DNA of 64,000 nt from Congeria kusceri (GCA_027627225.1 JAPFQT010000084.1:722501-786500); one strand, 5' to 3'; counted from the first letter of the stretch, positions 43,265-54,739 are shown. Made by a program: numbers and translations. The notes: generated from the sequence alone by a model not told the origin.

Positions 43265-44690
43265 CAGCTATCTGAACGTAGATCAAGACTTAGTCATAAC
43301 CCATTTCCTTGGTTATCATGAAGATTTGACAATGACAAATATGTGATCATTTCATAGGCTTAAAAATCAACACCTTTGGTTCCTGGCAAAAATGTAATGA
43401 AAACTTCTTTGTAAAGAGCTGTGAACATAATCATCAGCATTAAAGCAATTAATATCATGAATAAATATGAATAAATGGGTAAAAACAATCCCTCAAGGGG
43501 TGTTATTTGTTACAAACTAGAAATGGGTCCACAGACACCGATACCTCCATCTATGCAGCCTTTCCTACATGGCGCCGCTTTGTCTGTATGCATACAAATC
43601 ATTTTGCAAAAGGAGAATTGTCCTTTTATAATGTACTTACTGCTAATATATTATCTTATTCTGAGAAATAAGTTGAGGTATAACAAAATAGTTTTAGTCC
43701 TGACAAATAATCAACAAATGGTAGTATTCCAAACTTTCGTGCAATTATGAGTTATGGTTCTTGTATGCTTTACTTAAACTTACGATCGTAAATCATTCTA
43801 TGCAGAATAAGCATAATGCCTATAATCATTTTTAGACTGTCGTGTATATCATGTGATTTATTACAATTACAGTGTCTAGACAAGATTCTGTGTTTGATAA
43901 ACACACATGCCCCCGATTGGTGCTGGGTAGCCCATTTCTTAATCCCGATTAGGTCGAGGTCAAATTGAGGTTGGGCAGAGCTCCAGATAAGACGCGTATC
44001 AGCGTATGTAGGCACTGAAATTAAACAAACGTATTGAAAATCTGCCCAGTGCGTCGCGTTACCCATTGCAAATCTCGGTACGTATCTTTAATCGCGTAAA
44101 CTGCGTAACCGGTTTAACCATTTCAGCTAATGGTGTAAATTAGCCTTTGAATCGATTAAAGGTGAATCAAGCGAATCTTTCTACTCAAAAAGGCTTTGCA
44201 TTGTGTATGTGGGTCAAAATTGGAACGTTGTAAGCTCAATCAGCCAGTTCTAGTAGGCAATATCTTACAAAATGTTAATCAGAATTAGTCGTATGATGCT
44301 TCTGCTATTTAAAAGGTGACAAGTGGCGATCTCTTTGTCACCGCAGTTGAAAAATCAGTCAAGAAACACAAGCATCATGTGAGTGCAAAATTGTCTAAAC
44401 AATTGCTGTAATCGTGGCAAAAAATTGGCTTATTGTCAAGCAAGAAGCACCAGAAATCAGGTTACAAAATTCAAAAACATATGTTTTGATAGACCTACAG
44501 ATTATTGTCTACATTCAATTTATTCCATTTGCCAATATTAATGTCTTCATATATAACAAGCACATAAAATACTCTTTTAATTTTGTATCAAAAATGAAAA
44601 TACCCTATACATTTCTCAAATACCCTTTAAAGCTGACGGACTGGGGGTAAAATACCCTTTAACCAAAAAAATCAGGGGGTAATATACCTT
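43265..44690. other. No gene supported
   Basis: A 98-codon minus-strand frame (43770-44066) and two plus-strand frames lack domain signatures or bounding splice sites I trust. Part of it ('cttatctggagctctg') recurs at 44702 and belongs to a repeat. Confidence 0.45.
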
Positions 44691-44694
44691 TAGA

Positions 44695-45065
44695 CTAAAA
44701 CCTTATCTGGAGCTCTGATTGGGTGATATGGTGACGGTCATAAGCAACAACTCTGTAAATATCTAAGTGTAGTAGTAAGCGGTGCTGGTGCTAGAAGAAA
44801 CGGTAAAATCTAGTTAGCCAAGAAATGGCACTTTTGAATTATTAGAAGTCCAAATTAGGTCAAGGTCAAGGTCAAAGTAAGGGTGGGTGATATCGGTGGA
44901 TAGGGAATGGTCATAAGCAACAACTGTGTAAGTATCAAAGTGTTGTAGTAAGCGGTGTTGGTGCTAGACGAAACGGTAAATCTACTTAACCTTGTCACGG
45001 ATGGAAGGAAGGAGGGACAGGACGATCACTATATGCCTCCTTCATCAAGTTGCCAGGGGCATAAA
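44695..45065 (-). repeat. Repeat with 'aggtcaaggtcaaggtcaaa' and GGAAGGA tail
   Basis: Two units share 'gtgatat.ggtg', 'ggtcataagcaacaactctg', 'taagtat' and 'agtaagcggtg.tggtgctag'. The 'aggtcaaggtcaaggtcaaa' stretch is the reverse complement of the TGACCTTGACC core seen in other arrays. It ends with 'ggatggaaggaaggagggac' and 'atatgcctcc'. Confidence 0.7.
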
Positions 45066-45749
45066 AACAGTCAATTCATTTAAAACGTCCACTAACCCCG
45101 GCAGAAAAACAGTAAATTCATAAAAAATGTCCATTAAATTAAGGCGCGTCATCGGTTACTTTTCACTCGTTGTGAAAGTGTTATTTCTCGTTACCGATTC
45201 TTATTCTGAATATTTTGACAACAAATTACTGTAACTTGTTAATTTTAAACTGCAGTATGGGAAATCTCGAGCACGCATCGTATGACCTACTTTTGATTCA
45301 GTAGGCTACGAATCACGTACAATCGATGCTCCTAACTACCACGCTTTAACGATTATTCTGAATGGCTCGTTGCTGATTGACGTGCTAACTGGCATTTATA
45401 TTAATCCATTTGCATTTGATAACTGGCTTGAAAAATATTTATTCGTTACTTACAAACACATGTTGTATTGCAAATACATGTCGTATATACTATTAAATAG
45501 GAAGCCATATTATTAAGTTTAAAGGTAGACAAATAAAATTTATTCAAACAAATGTTTTAGCAAAAATGCACTCATAATTCACATGATTTGTATTTCTGCC
45601 AAATTAAATTGAAAATTCATGCATGCATTTCAATATTATGCTTTCAACAATTATTGGACCTTTGACCTTAATAAGTGACCTTGAAGTTTCAGTTACAGAC
45701 CTGGTCCTTAAATGCCACATGTTGTCTCATAATGCTTATCACAATTGTG

Positions 45750-46015
45750 AACTACAAAGTGTGAACTGTGAAATGTGAAGTGTGAATCGTAAAGTGTGAA
45801 TCGTAAAGTGTGAATCGTGAAGTGTGAATTTTGAAGTGTTAACTATGATGTATGAAGAGCGAAGTATGAATTTTAAACTGTGAACTATGAAGTATGAAGT
45901 GCGAACTATGAAGTGTGAAGTATGCAGTGTGAAATATATTATACTATATAGTATACTGTATAGTGTATTATGAAGTGTGAAGTGTGAACTATGGACTGTG
46001 AAAACTGTGAAAGTC
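45750..46015 (+). repeat. Degenerate 7- to 14-bp minisatellite (GTGAA-rich)
   Basis: About 25 tandem variants of 'aagtgtgaa' and 'aactatg' occur, for example 'gaatcgtaaagtgtgaatcg'. It is interrupted near 45945-45970 by an AT palindrome 'atactatatagtat'. It encodes nothing. Confidence 0.9.
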
Positions 46016-46274
46016 TAAAGTCCCCACCCGGCTTTCGTACATACACCATGAGATTTTTACGACTTATCATAATCACAAGTCACACTGTACATGTTTGAAA
46101 TATAACGGTACTTACAATATTGTTTTCAATTCTGATACAGGTTATGGTTTGCAAATGGAAACAGTTAAACGGACATATTGATGGGAATTTGACAATAATA
46201 TTTGCAAATATAAGTTAATTGACAGACAATTAAATAAAGCACTGATACAAATAATAGTCTTGATTACAGGAACA

Positions 46275-46750
46275 ATTGACAAATGATTTTATATTATAGC
46301 TAAACAGCGTTCATCCAAGACACTTTCACGGTCATTGCAATATTAGTAGTAGCTGTAGTAAAATTAATATGAATTAAATGTACACATTTTACCCTTACGG
46401 GCATGGACAACATTGATAACGTTTATATAGCACAGTGAAGCTTGCAATAAAGTGAAGCAACTTTGTATAGATGCGTTCAAATCTTACTGGAAAACGTATC
46501 CAAAAACGTTCTATACAATTTCATGAATACGTTTTTTCTACTTGTAAAATATACTCTAGATAAATAGGAATATCTTGTTTTTATTATGTATTTGCATTTA
46601 TGTACAATATGCCACTTTAAAGGAAACGTTTCATAATAACCTCATTATTGTAGTTAATTATTTTTTGATAATATAGCTAAAACAATGGTCATCCAAGAGA
46701 CTTTTACGGGCATGGCAAAATTAGTAGTAGTAGTTGTAAAACAAGAATAT
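46275..46750. repeat. Pair of direct repeats about 385 bp apart
   Basis: 'tatagctaaacagcgttcat' with 'ccaagacactttcacggtca' at 46295-46345 recurs as 'tatagctaaaacaatggtca' with 'ccaagagacttttacgggca' at 46671-46712. Both are followed by 'aaattagtagtag' variants. Origin unknown. Confidence 0.65.
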
Positions 46751-47682
46751 CGATTTAATCGATGGCTGCTCCCGAACCCTGCATTGACCTTGAAATGTGG
46801 CATTGACTTTACCCTATGGACCTGATTCATGAAAGACACGCTGACTTAATGAGACAAACATTTGTGTAAAGAGATTAAAAAACAACAACCATTGTATATT
46901 ATATGTATAAGTTTGGAGAAGCAAAAAGCCAATTCCGATGTTTGACCTTTAAGTACGATCTTAACCTTTGACATACAGTCATGGTTCATGGGCGTAACAT
47001 GCTGCCTTACTGGACAGGACGCAACGGGACTGGGCGGGACGGGACAAATGGAGTCCTATATAGCCCCCCCCCCCCCATCATTGGCGGGGGTATAATAAGC
47101 AATAAAATATGGAAACACTTTCAGCTGGTATATTGTGATTGTTATTTCTCAGAACAATTGTCCAGAGTGTGAATATACAAAGTGGATAAATTGGCCAGAA
47201 TATAGGTCTATAGATATGCACATTACAAAGGGCTGTTCAGGCAAGATTACCCAGTTTTAGGAAAGGTCTTAAGCTACATAAGTGGTGCACCACAAGTAAA
47301 TCTACCTAAAATGATAAAAATTTAGAACATATTAACTAACCAAACAACTTCAAACTGTATCTGTCTCAATAACCATTTCACTGATATGTCAGTCACCACG
47401 TGAAGAGATATAGAAAGATAATCATCCCAACAATGATACACATTTATAATGTAATAGCATGTCACTGTCATTTAATGGGACCATTTTCATGGTTAACTTT
47501 TCAATTTCGTATTGCTGTAATGTTACATAAAACGTTAAACATCCAGGCATGTGTTACCATTATAATGTCTTACTACATGTAATACCTATCACCAACCAAT
47601 GTGGATCACAAAAACATTGTCTTTATGTCCGCTTTACAAACTATTGCAAAATATTCGCAGTTATATGTTTTTTGTGTGAAAT
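46751..47682. other. No gene recognised
   Basis: A G-rich 'gggactgggcgggacgggac' stretch (47027-47044) and a run of ten or more C near 47065-47076 stand out. The open frames over them have no domain. Confidence 0.5.
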
Positions 47683-48026
47683 CAGGGCTTTTTTTGGCTG
47701 ATTTTATAGCCATTATATTCCCAGTGGCAAAAAGTATCGTTTTTCCTAAATAATGCAGTCCCAAAATTCCCAATTGATGGTTTGACTTTCAGATGTTTGG
47801 AAATAAGAGGTGTTAAATGCAGAAAAAATACTGTTGAAGTTTTACAAACCGTTTAACTGATTTGTTTTTGTTCAGAACATTCTTTTTTAAATATTTTTTT
47901 ATCAATAATTCTTCAAATTTTATTAATCAAACAATTATACTTTTCCCCAATTTTATGTGAATTGATGCTAAAATTCCCAATTTCATGGGTATAGGTCATA
48001 TTTCAAAAATGGTGAAAAAAGCCCTG
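47683..48026. mobile_element. Short hAT-like element with CAGGGCTTTTTT ends
   Basis: Left end CAGGGCTTTTTTTGGC and right end GGTGAAAAAAGCCCTG form a terminal inverted repeat of about 12 bp enclosing 344 bp. Interior 'ttcccaatt' phrases recur in both halves. The 8-bp flanks match poorly, so the insertion is old or the call is incomplete. Confidence 0.55.
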
Positions 48027-48695
48027 GAAAAAATGCACTTTTTATTTAGACAAAACTGAATCTTTAAATCAAAAATATCAATGAAATGAAATGAAACATC
48101 ATAATAAAACATGTATTGGCCCTTTATTGTTACACATGCCTGGTGACATACAGGGTCATTTCATGCAGATACATGGACAATCACAGTCCAGAGTCTGCAA
48201 TATTTAGTATGTGACTCAGTCAACTAGTTTAAATCCACATCACCAATATCTAACTTTGTGATAAATAATTTACGTCAATAATCTGACCTCCGACATTTTT
48301 AAGATATTAAATTGTAGACGTTGATCCTAGACGTCCTGTGATACATTGAACCTTTACTCACTATGTCAGGTGATTTAAAGACATGATATCATTCATGGAT
48401 GAGGTGAAAGAGTGAATGATAACCTGATTATGCTGACTGAAATAGTATCATCCCACTCTCGGTTTTTTATTTGGTCACAGTAATTGAAACAGGGATTGCG
48501 TAATCAATTGTCCGTATTGCCCAGCTTGTCCCAGAGCCTGTACGGACAAGTGACATCTTGCCACAATTACTTATAAATACTGTACAGTACAGACAAGCAG
48601 CAGAATCATTTGTCAAAAAACAGACGAGTAAGGCAATATGAGATTTCGCAACCCCTGGTAGATATCGCATATAAAGGTTTTCATATGCAACAAAC
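48027..48695. other. Intron-like spacer, no gene recognised
   Basis: Sequence 3' of the exon at 48696 on the minus strand. No exon, RNA gene or known repeat could be supported. Confidence 0.45.
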
Positions 48696-48807
48696 CTTGG
48701 GTGCAGTTTGGCTGCAGTTGGCAGTCATCAAAGCATTCATCACTGGGCGGTCCTTCAAAGTTCCAGTCCCATGTACAGGTGACATCTGAGGTGTAGCCTT
48801 CAACACT
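48696..48807 (-). CDS. Internal exon of a cysteine-rich protein (exon n)
   Basis: The minus-strand exon is bounded by acceptor 'ctctgttattacag' and donor CCAAG|GTTTGT. It encodes 'SVEGYTSDVTCTWDWNF' followed by 'EGPPSDECFDDC' and 'QLQPNCTQ', with four cysteines in 37 codons. It starts in phase 0 and ends after the first base of a codon, matching the exon at 41927-42010. One other frame is open, but in that frame the next exon has a stop. The cysteine density suggests an extracellular module, possibly next to an EGF-like repeat. The family is not recognised, and upstream exons were not found in the window. Confidence 0.6.
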
Positions 48808-51640
48808 CTGTAATAACAGAGGAACATTGTATATATCAAATACAACCAATTTCATAGTTCATTAAACTGCAATTAATGTAGAATTCAGAAAATTTCAGTT
48901 CACTGATCTCTTCCTGATTAGTTGTGAGACAAGCAGTAATTGACTACCTGGGTACCTACCACTGAATTACCCGGGTACCGAAAATGGTTATTTCCCTTTT
49001 ACAGAAACCAATCACCATTGATTCATTGTATCAAATAGCATATTTATACAGGCATTTGAAACACTTAATGCCTTAACTTTGAGTAAAGTATACATATAGT
49101 AACTAGGAAAATGTTTTGTACTAAGATATTACTGTATAGTACCAATATATGAATCGGTACGTAATAATGTGCTAAGTTGAAATTGAAAACATAAATACAT
49201 TGAAGTCTTCAACTTTATGTTACTTTTCTTAGCTTTTAACGATATAGTTTTCCTGCTACATTTATTGTTCTTATTTTGACTACATAGCTAAATAAAAAAT
49301 TGTGAATGGTTCGGACAGCTTCAACCAAGCATCAGACAGCATTCTCCAAACTGTCCAAACCATGGAATACAAATAAATATGAAACGTTAAAAAAAAATTG
49401 GGGGGCAAAATTAATTTAAGCAATATTTACATCTAATGTATTATCTATTTAGATTTGCAGTAATATTGTGTCCTTTTTAATACGCACACCAAACAACAAA
49501 TGAGAAATGCACACACCCGATCTCTATAAAAAAATATATCTGTTGAAAATAGAACTACTATTGTTTAGGTTTCAGAACTTATACTAAAATACCTGTCACG
49601 CAAACATGAGAGGACATGAATGAACTATTATTATATTTATATTAATACGAAACAGCATATGAACACCCCATGATTGCTGACATTTTTTCAATTCTTACAG
49701 AGCATGTAAATATGATCTTGCATGCTGTTGCTGTCTTGCAAGACACTCATTTAAGTTTCACTGAAAATGGATATTTTGATATAAGCATTGTTTATCTGGC
49801 AAACAGTTTTGCACGCAAATTGCAAGACAAAACACTTCTTGCCTTGGTTGAGATTGTAAAAACAGAATTAATGTAAACTTGTATGTATAAAAACAAGAGC
49901 TGTCAGAGCTCTACTATTCAAAGTATTTCAGTTAGTACGTATTTTTGGAAAGTGGGAGGCGCATACACTTGTTAAAATACAAAACTTTTAAGTGAAGCCT
50001 TGTATAGTTTATAAATTTTTGGTGACGGTGACTATGATGATAATAATGAAGAATTAAAAATTTAATATTTTATATTTTTGGAACTATTTTGCTGCATTTT
50101 CATATTTGCAGACAACACAAGTTTTGGCAATGAACTGTCTTAGCATAGAGGTGTGTATAAGCGACAACACTGCTATTAAATAAATTGACTCCCAATTAAA
50201 AGGAGACCGAAGTATATCGGCTAAGCGGGATATGCCGAGAGTTTACCACAGCGTCCAAAGCTCGGAATAGGCTTTACTAACCTAAGTTGTAATGTCCAAA
50301 CTATGATAGTATTTTGTGTTTCTTTATCGGACTGTTTTTTACGATCAACAACCATTTGAAATGCCAACAAATCCTGTTTCAACGCCTTTAAAGTGTCCTT
50401 TTTTATGATACAAACATGCGTCTATTTGTGAAAAATATTTACGAGCAGTAACGTATTACACCGCGTAGAAAGCATTCAACCTTCATCTGAACATTGGTGA
50501 ATTTGCCCTAATTACTTGCAACCCAGATGGTAGGAAAAGTAGCGTTACCCGACCTGATACCTTGACACCATCTAGATAGTCTTACTTATAACTGATTCAA
50601 CAAGTGGGAGTGACACTTATTATACAGGCTAATGTCTGATCGCTCAACAATTGTTTTAATGGTGTGAAACTGAAAATTACAATTTTCATCAATACTAACT
50701 ATACAAAATCTGGGAACAATATAAATATTCAGGAAATCCACATTTGAAAGCCTTTTTATAATAGAATTTACAATTTGCAACTACAAACCAAATCACTTTC
50801 TAGAAATCAGTCATGCACCATTCCTAATCTGGAACTTTGTCCAAATTTGACTTCAAGCCAAAACATCAAGCATTATCTGTGCTTCTCAAGTTTATAAAGA
50901 CAAGACGAGACAAAACTACTTTTATTTATGCTCGGAGATACATCACATCTGCTATTCATAGCTATTGACCGACTTAAATAATCAATAATCCCTAACGCAC
51001 AAATGCTGCATGGACGGTGTTCAGGAGGACCAAAACATATTGATTGATGCTTTTTGTAACATTGTCTGCATGCAAAAGCATGTACTGTAGATCACTGTTA
51101 TTTAGAACACCGTAAATCTTAATTCCTTGTTATTTCGTCGTTGTTTTTTTTGTACTTTAGTTCGTAAATCATTCGTTAGGTCATCAGTTCGCATTTACTA
51201 TTAACAGATTCTAAATAAAATATATTGCGCCGTGGACAATAGTCAGAATGTCAGTGGAAATAATAAATAAGGAAAGATTCACTATTATATATACAGTTTG
51301 GCGATTTTTGCAACAATAACGCTATCGAGAAATGTTTAATTCAAATAATCATTATTTCGTAGTATTTTTATTGGTCCCCACGATAATAACGAAGTTAGAC
51401 TGTACAAGGCTTTTCAAGGGCAAGCTTTTATGTTGTGTAGCAATAGCGGCGGTCTCTTATGCTATGAAGCAGGACACAGTTATGTATAAAACAATACGTG
51501 AGATAGTTTCAGTCTTAATGAAGTTAGGCTCAAAACAATTAATGAATTGTTTCTCAGGCACTTTTTCCAAAAAATCATGAGGGTGAATTTTTTTTTCGAA
51601 GTACCCTTCTTTCCGATGGATTCGTCCACCCGTATGGTTT
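48808..51640. other. Mostly non-coding; one weak exon candidate
   Basis: At 49700-49876 on the plus strand, a stretch after 'tttttcaattcttacag' is open for about 58 codons and ends in TAA. Its composition ('ISIVYLANSFARKLQDK') is protein-like. No partner exon or domain supports it. A 'gacaagacgagacaaaact' run before a TTTATTT at 50899-50925 resembles the short-repeat 3' tail of the LINEs here, on the minus strand. Confidence 0.4.
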
Positions 51641-51654
51641 CGTGAACTTAGCGA

Positions 51655-51681
51655 TGACGTAATTTAAATGCCCAGCACGTG
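51655..51681 (+). promoter_or_regulatory. CRE-like and E-box motifs upstream of the transposase gene
   Basis: TGACGTAA (51655-51662) and CACGTG (51676-51681) lie 70-95 bp before the ATG at 51748, in a small CpG-containing patch. These are consensus sites for CREB/ATF and bHLH factors. Function is inferred only from position. Confidence 0.3.
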
Positions 51682-51762
51682 CACGCACGCGACAGAATTC
51701 TATGCAACTTTTACCGGAAGTGTTTTAGCTGTGAAGAAAACTGCAAAATGCGAAAGAAACAG

Positions 51763-52059
51763 GTAATTTTCGTATTATTTACCACTGCCAACGCCTGCAT
51801 TGATAAACATTTCAATAAAATTTGCCAATTTTCCTACTTAAAATACGTTTTCTTCTTGATACAATCTGTTGTTTACTTCCATCCTACAGACACTGTCAGC
51901 TGTGTTTTAAGTCACGTGACCAAAAGGGAAACATCCCGTATATATTTCGTTATCAGCATGCAGAGGCCCGTCGTATGTTTCATGTTAGATTTTACGTTTA
52001 TTTTCACGTCCCATTTTTTTATCAACCTGTATTTAAGACACTGTTGCCTTTTATTTCAG
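51763..52059 (+). other. Intron 1 of the transposase gene
   Basis: 297 bp, CAG|GTAATT donor and TTTTATTTCAG acceptor. It happens to be open in frame, which hides the true exon structure and makes a longer chance frame from 51679. Removing it puts the start 'MRKKQ' directly before 'PKSQKYYSK', as expected for the N terminus of pogo-type proteins. Confidence 0.8.
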
Positions 52060-52753
52060 CCCAAATCACAAAAATACTATTCTAAGTGTAAAACTTACCA
52101 CAGTGAAAGTTTGGTAAAGGCCTATAATGCTGTTTGGGGCACTAAAGTAGGCATTCGTAAGGCAGCCCTGCAATATGGGGTCCCATATCAAACGCTAAGA
52201 GATAGAATAACTGGAAAGGTTGACATGGACAACTATGGTAATGAGTCTAATGACACTGTTTTCCACAAAGATGTAGAACTTGCTCTTGTAGAGCATGTGC
52301 AGACATGTGCCAGGCTAGGCTGTGGATTTTCTAACACAGCCTTGCAGAGAACGGCCGGAGAATTGGCACTGGAGCTGGGTAGGAGGCCAACTGACCAGCC
52401 ACTCAGCAATTCCTGGCTGTACAGTTTCCTGGACCGATGGAAAAACAGTATAACCTCGCTGAAGCCCGCTGCTCTGGACACAAACAGAGCAAAATATGTA
52501 ACCCCGGAAAGCGTGGCAAGCTACATCAGAAACCTTGAAGAGGCCATTACAAACCTGGCACTCCAAGATAAGCCAGAGTTGATCTACAACCTGGACGAAA
52601 CAGGAATCAGCCCGGAGCACAGACCTCCGAATGTAATAGCCCCTACACGAGAGACGGCCCAGTCTGTAACTTCTCCGCGGTCGTCAAGTACAACCCTGAC
52701 TGCTCGCGTCAATGCAGCAGGAACGCATGTACCACCATATTTCGTGTTCAAAA

Positions 52754-53172
52754 GTTTTAGTATGATTCAAATTACACTGTTTATTTCATATAACGCATCA
52801 TGCAATATTAACGTTTACGGTTTTACGTTCACGGCACAATTTTAAGTTCTTAATTAAACATGTATACATTTACATATGCCGTTGGTTTAATACGCGTAAC
52901 TAATTGGGTCATAGTGTACTTAAATCGCATTTTATTAAGCATTTTATTAAGCTAATATATGGTACAATTTAAACTTAACAGAACTGGATCTATTCACAGA
53001 GTTGTTCATTGTTTATTGTTTGGAAAAATGTAATTAAACCTCTCAACTATACGAACTAAAGCTGCACTATTCTTTAATTTTTGTAATATGTGACAAAAAC
53101 AAATTAAATAAAAATAGTCAATACGTCAATCTGTGAGCAGGTCCCTTTAAGACTATATGTCAAATACCACAG
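52754..53172 (+). other. Intron 2 of the transposase gene
   Basis: 419 bp between AAAA|GTTTTA and ACCACAG|GTAAG. The split codon gives Ser, so 'PPYFVFK' continues into 'KRTNDELMRGATPG', the normal order in DDE_1 transposases. The weak donor context is the only doubt. Confidence 0.75.
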
Positions 53173-53332
53173 GTAAGAGAACGAATGATGAGCTGATGCG
53201 TGGAGCCACACCAGGGGCCCGTGCCGTGATGTCAGACTCTGGTTGGTCAACAGCAGCCGTGTTCCAGGACTATCTAGATTCTCACTTCCTGAAGCACGTG
53301 CGCCGAGGCCCAGATGACGAGCAGCCGATCTT

Positions 53333-53902
53333 GTTGCTGTTAGATGGGCACACAACACACACTTCCCGTAGCATGATTAACTGTGTTGCTGTTAGATGGG
53401 CACACAACACACACTTCCCGCAGCATGATTAACTGTGTTGCTGTTAGATGGGCACACAACACACACTTCCCGCAGCATGATTAACTGTGTTGCTGTTAGA
53501 TGGGCACACAACACACACTTCCCGCAGCATGATTAACTGTGTTGCTGTTAGATGGGCACACAACACACACTTCCCGCAGCATGATTAACTGTGTTGCTGT
53601 TAGATGTGCACACAACACACACTTCTCGTAGCATGATTAACTGTGTTGCTGTTAGATGGGCACACAACACACACTTCCCGTAGCATGATTAACTGTGTTG
53701 CTGTTAGATGGGCACACAACACACACTTCTCGTAGCATGATTAACTGTGTTGCTGTTAGATGGGAACACAACACACACTCCCCGCAGCATGATTAACTGT
53801 GTTGCTGTTAGATGGGCACACAACACACACTTCCCGTAGCATGATTAACTGTGTTGCTGTTAGATGGGCACACAATACACACTTCTCGTAGCATGATTAC
53901 CT
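53333..53902 (+). repeat. 52-bp minisatellite, 11 units, born from the transposase active site
   Basis: Units start at 53333 and every 52 bp to 53853. The consensus opens 'gttgctgttagatgggcaca' and ends 'gcatgattaactgt'. The first unit is in frame and codes 'LLLDGHTTHTSRSMI', with the catalytic Asp. The last unit runs straight into the downstream coding sequence ('MITWALS'), showing that the ancestral gene had a single copy. Each extra unit shifts the frame by one base, and ten extra units leave it out of frame. Units differ at a few sites (cgcag/cgtag, cccg/ctcg). Confidence 0.93.
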
Positions 53903-54548
53903 GGGCCCTGTCTTAAAATATCCACATTTTTGTGCTACCAGCCCACTCGTCACACCTTCTCCAGCCTTTGAACGTGGCAGTATTTGGGCCATTCAAACGA
54001 TACTTCTATAGCGAGTGTGCTTCGTATATGAAGGATCAGATGGGGACAGTGATTACTCGGTACGAGCTGGCAGCCATAGCTTGCAAAGCCTATTTGAAGT
54101 CCATGTCACCATGGAACATCGTGTCTGCCTTCAAAAAGACGGGCATTCACCCATTAAACAAGGATGCGGTACCATCGGAACGACTTCTGCCATGCGAACC
54201 ATTTCAGGACACCACACCCATACTGAAAGTAAAAGCAATAGAAGACTGGAAAGGAAGCTGTTGAACAGTATCTTGAAGATAAACTAAAAACAAAACAAGA
54301 AAACGGCTGTAACTGCACACTCCATACAAAAGCTCCATCTAATAAAAGGCCCAGTCCGAGTGGTCGAGAGGTGACTAGCGATGCATTCATGGCCGAATTA
54401 GACAAACACGATGAAAACAACAAAGAAAACGTGGAAGCAAATCATCAGAAAGGTAAAAAGAAGCAGAAAAAAACGAATTCCACCAGCTCTCGTCCATCCA
54501 CAAGTGGTATTAATAGTACCGGAAACGCCGACACAGACGAAGAATCGG

Positions 54549-54739
54549 AAGTCGATGAGGCTGACATGTGCTGCGTGTGTAAAAGGCTGTCACCCCCAAA
54601 TCTCGACAAGCGGCCCAACTTGAAAATTGTCAATTGGGGGCAGTGCGAAGGATGTGGACACTGGGTTCACTTGCAATTTTGTCATGAAAAAGCTATTTTG
54701 CGACGTGGGGATGCGTTCATGTGTTGTCATTGTTCCTAA
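54549..54739 (+). pseudogene. PHD-like zinc finger at the end of the transposase
   Basis: The reading frame that starts near 54245 ends with 'ADMCCVCKRL', 'WGQCEGCGHWVHLQFC' and 'GDAFMCCHCS', stop at 54737. The spacing C-x2-C, C-x2-C-x4-H-x3-C, C-x2-C is close to a PHD finger, whose usual H-x2-C is one residue shorter. Between the catalytic domain and this finger lies a Lys/Ser-rich, acidic linker ('KGKKKQKKTNS', 'DTDEESEVDEAD'). PHD fingers often read histone tails, so a role in target choice is possible but unproven. Confidence 0.7.

Larger units (their letters stand above)
51748..54739 (+). pseudogene. pogo/Tigger-type transposase with C-terminal PHD-like finger, decayed
   Basis: Exon 1 (51748-51762, 'MRKKQ') joins exon 2 (52060-52753) and exon 3 (from 53173) through GT-AG introns in matching phase. 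Exon 2 has a Psq-type helix-turn-helix ('GIRKAALQYGVPYQTLRDR'), a CENP-B-like DNA-binding segment and the first catalytic Asp ('NLDETGI', 52594). Exon 3 has 'PGARAVMSDSGW' and the second Asp ('LLLDGHTTHT', 53343). The protein resumes at 53922 ('HIFVLPAHSSHLLQPL'), where the third catalytic Asp is Asn (53971-53973). A stop (TAA at 53913), the 52-bp array and a one-base shift near 54250 break it. The final 45 codons form a Cys4-His-Cys3 finger. Inactive for transposition; the DNA-binding part could still be made. Confidence 0.85.

Noticed and set aside
43770..44066. 98-codon minus-strand open frame with protein-like composition
   Set aside because: No domain was recognised. Part of the underlying DNA ('cttatctggagctctg') recurs at 44702 in a repeat.
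44305..44400. Possible promoter and first exon: TATTTAAAAGG followed about 70 bp later by an ATG next to GTGAGT
   Set aside because: The ATG is followed at once by TGA unless it is split by the donor. No downstream exon fits, so the arrangement could be chance.
53157..53432. Separate 91-codon gene starting at ATG 53157
   Set aside because: The first five codons are the end of intron 2. The rest is the continuation of the transposase and then the 52-bp array read out of frame.
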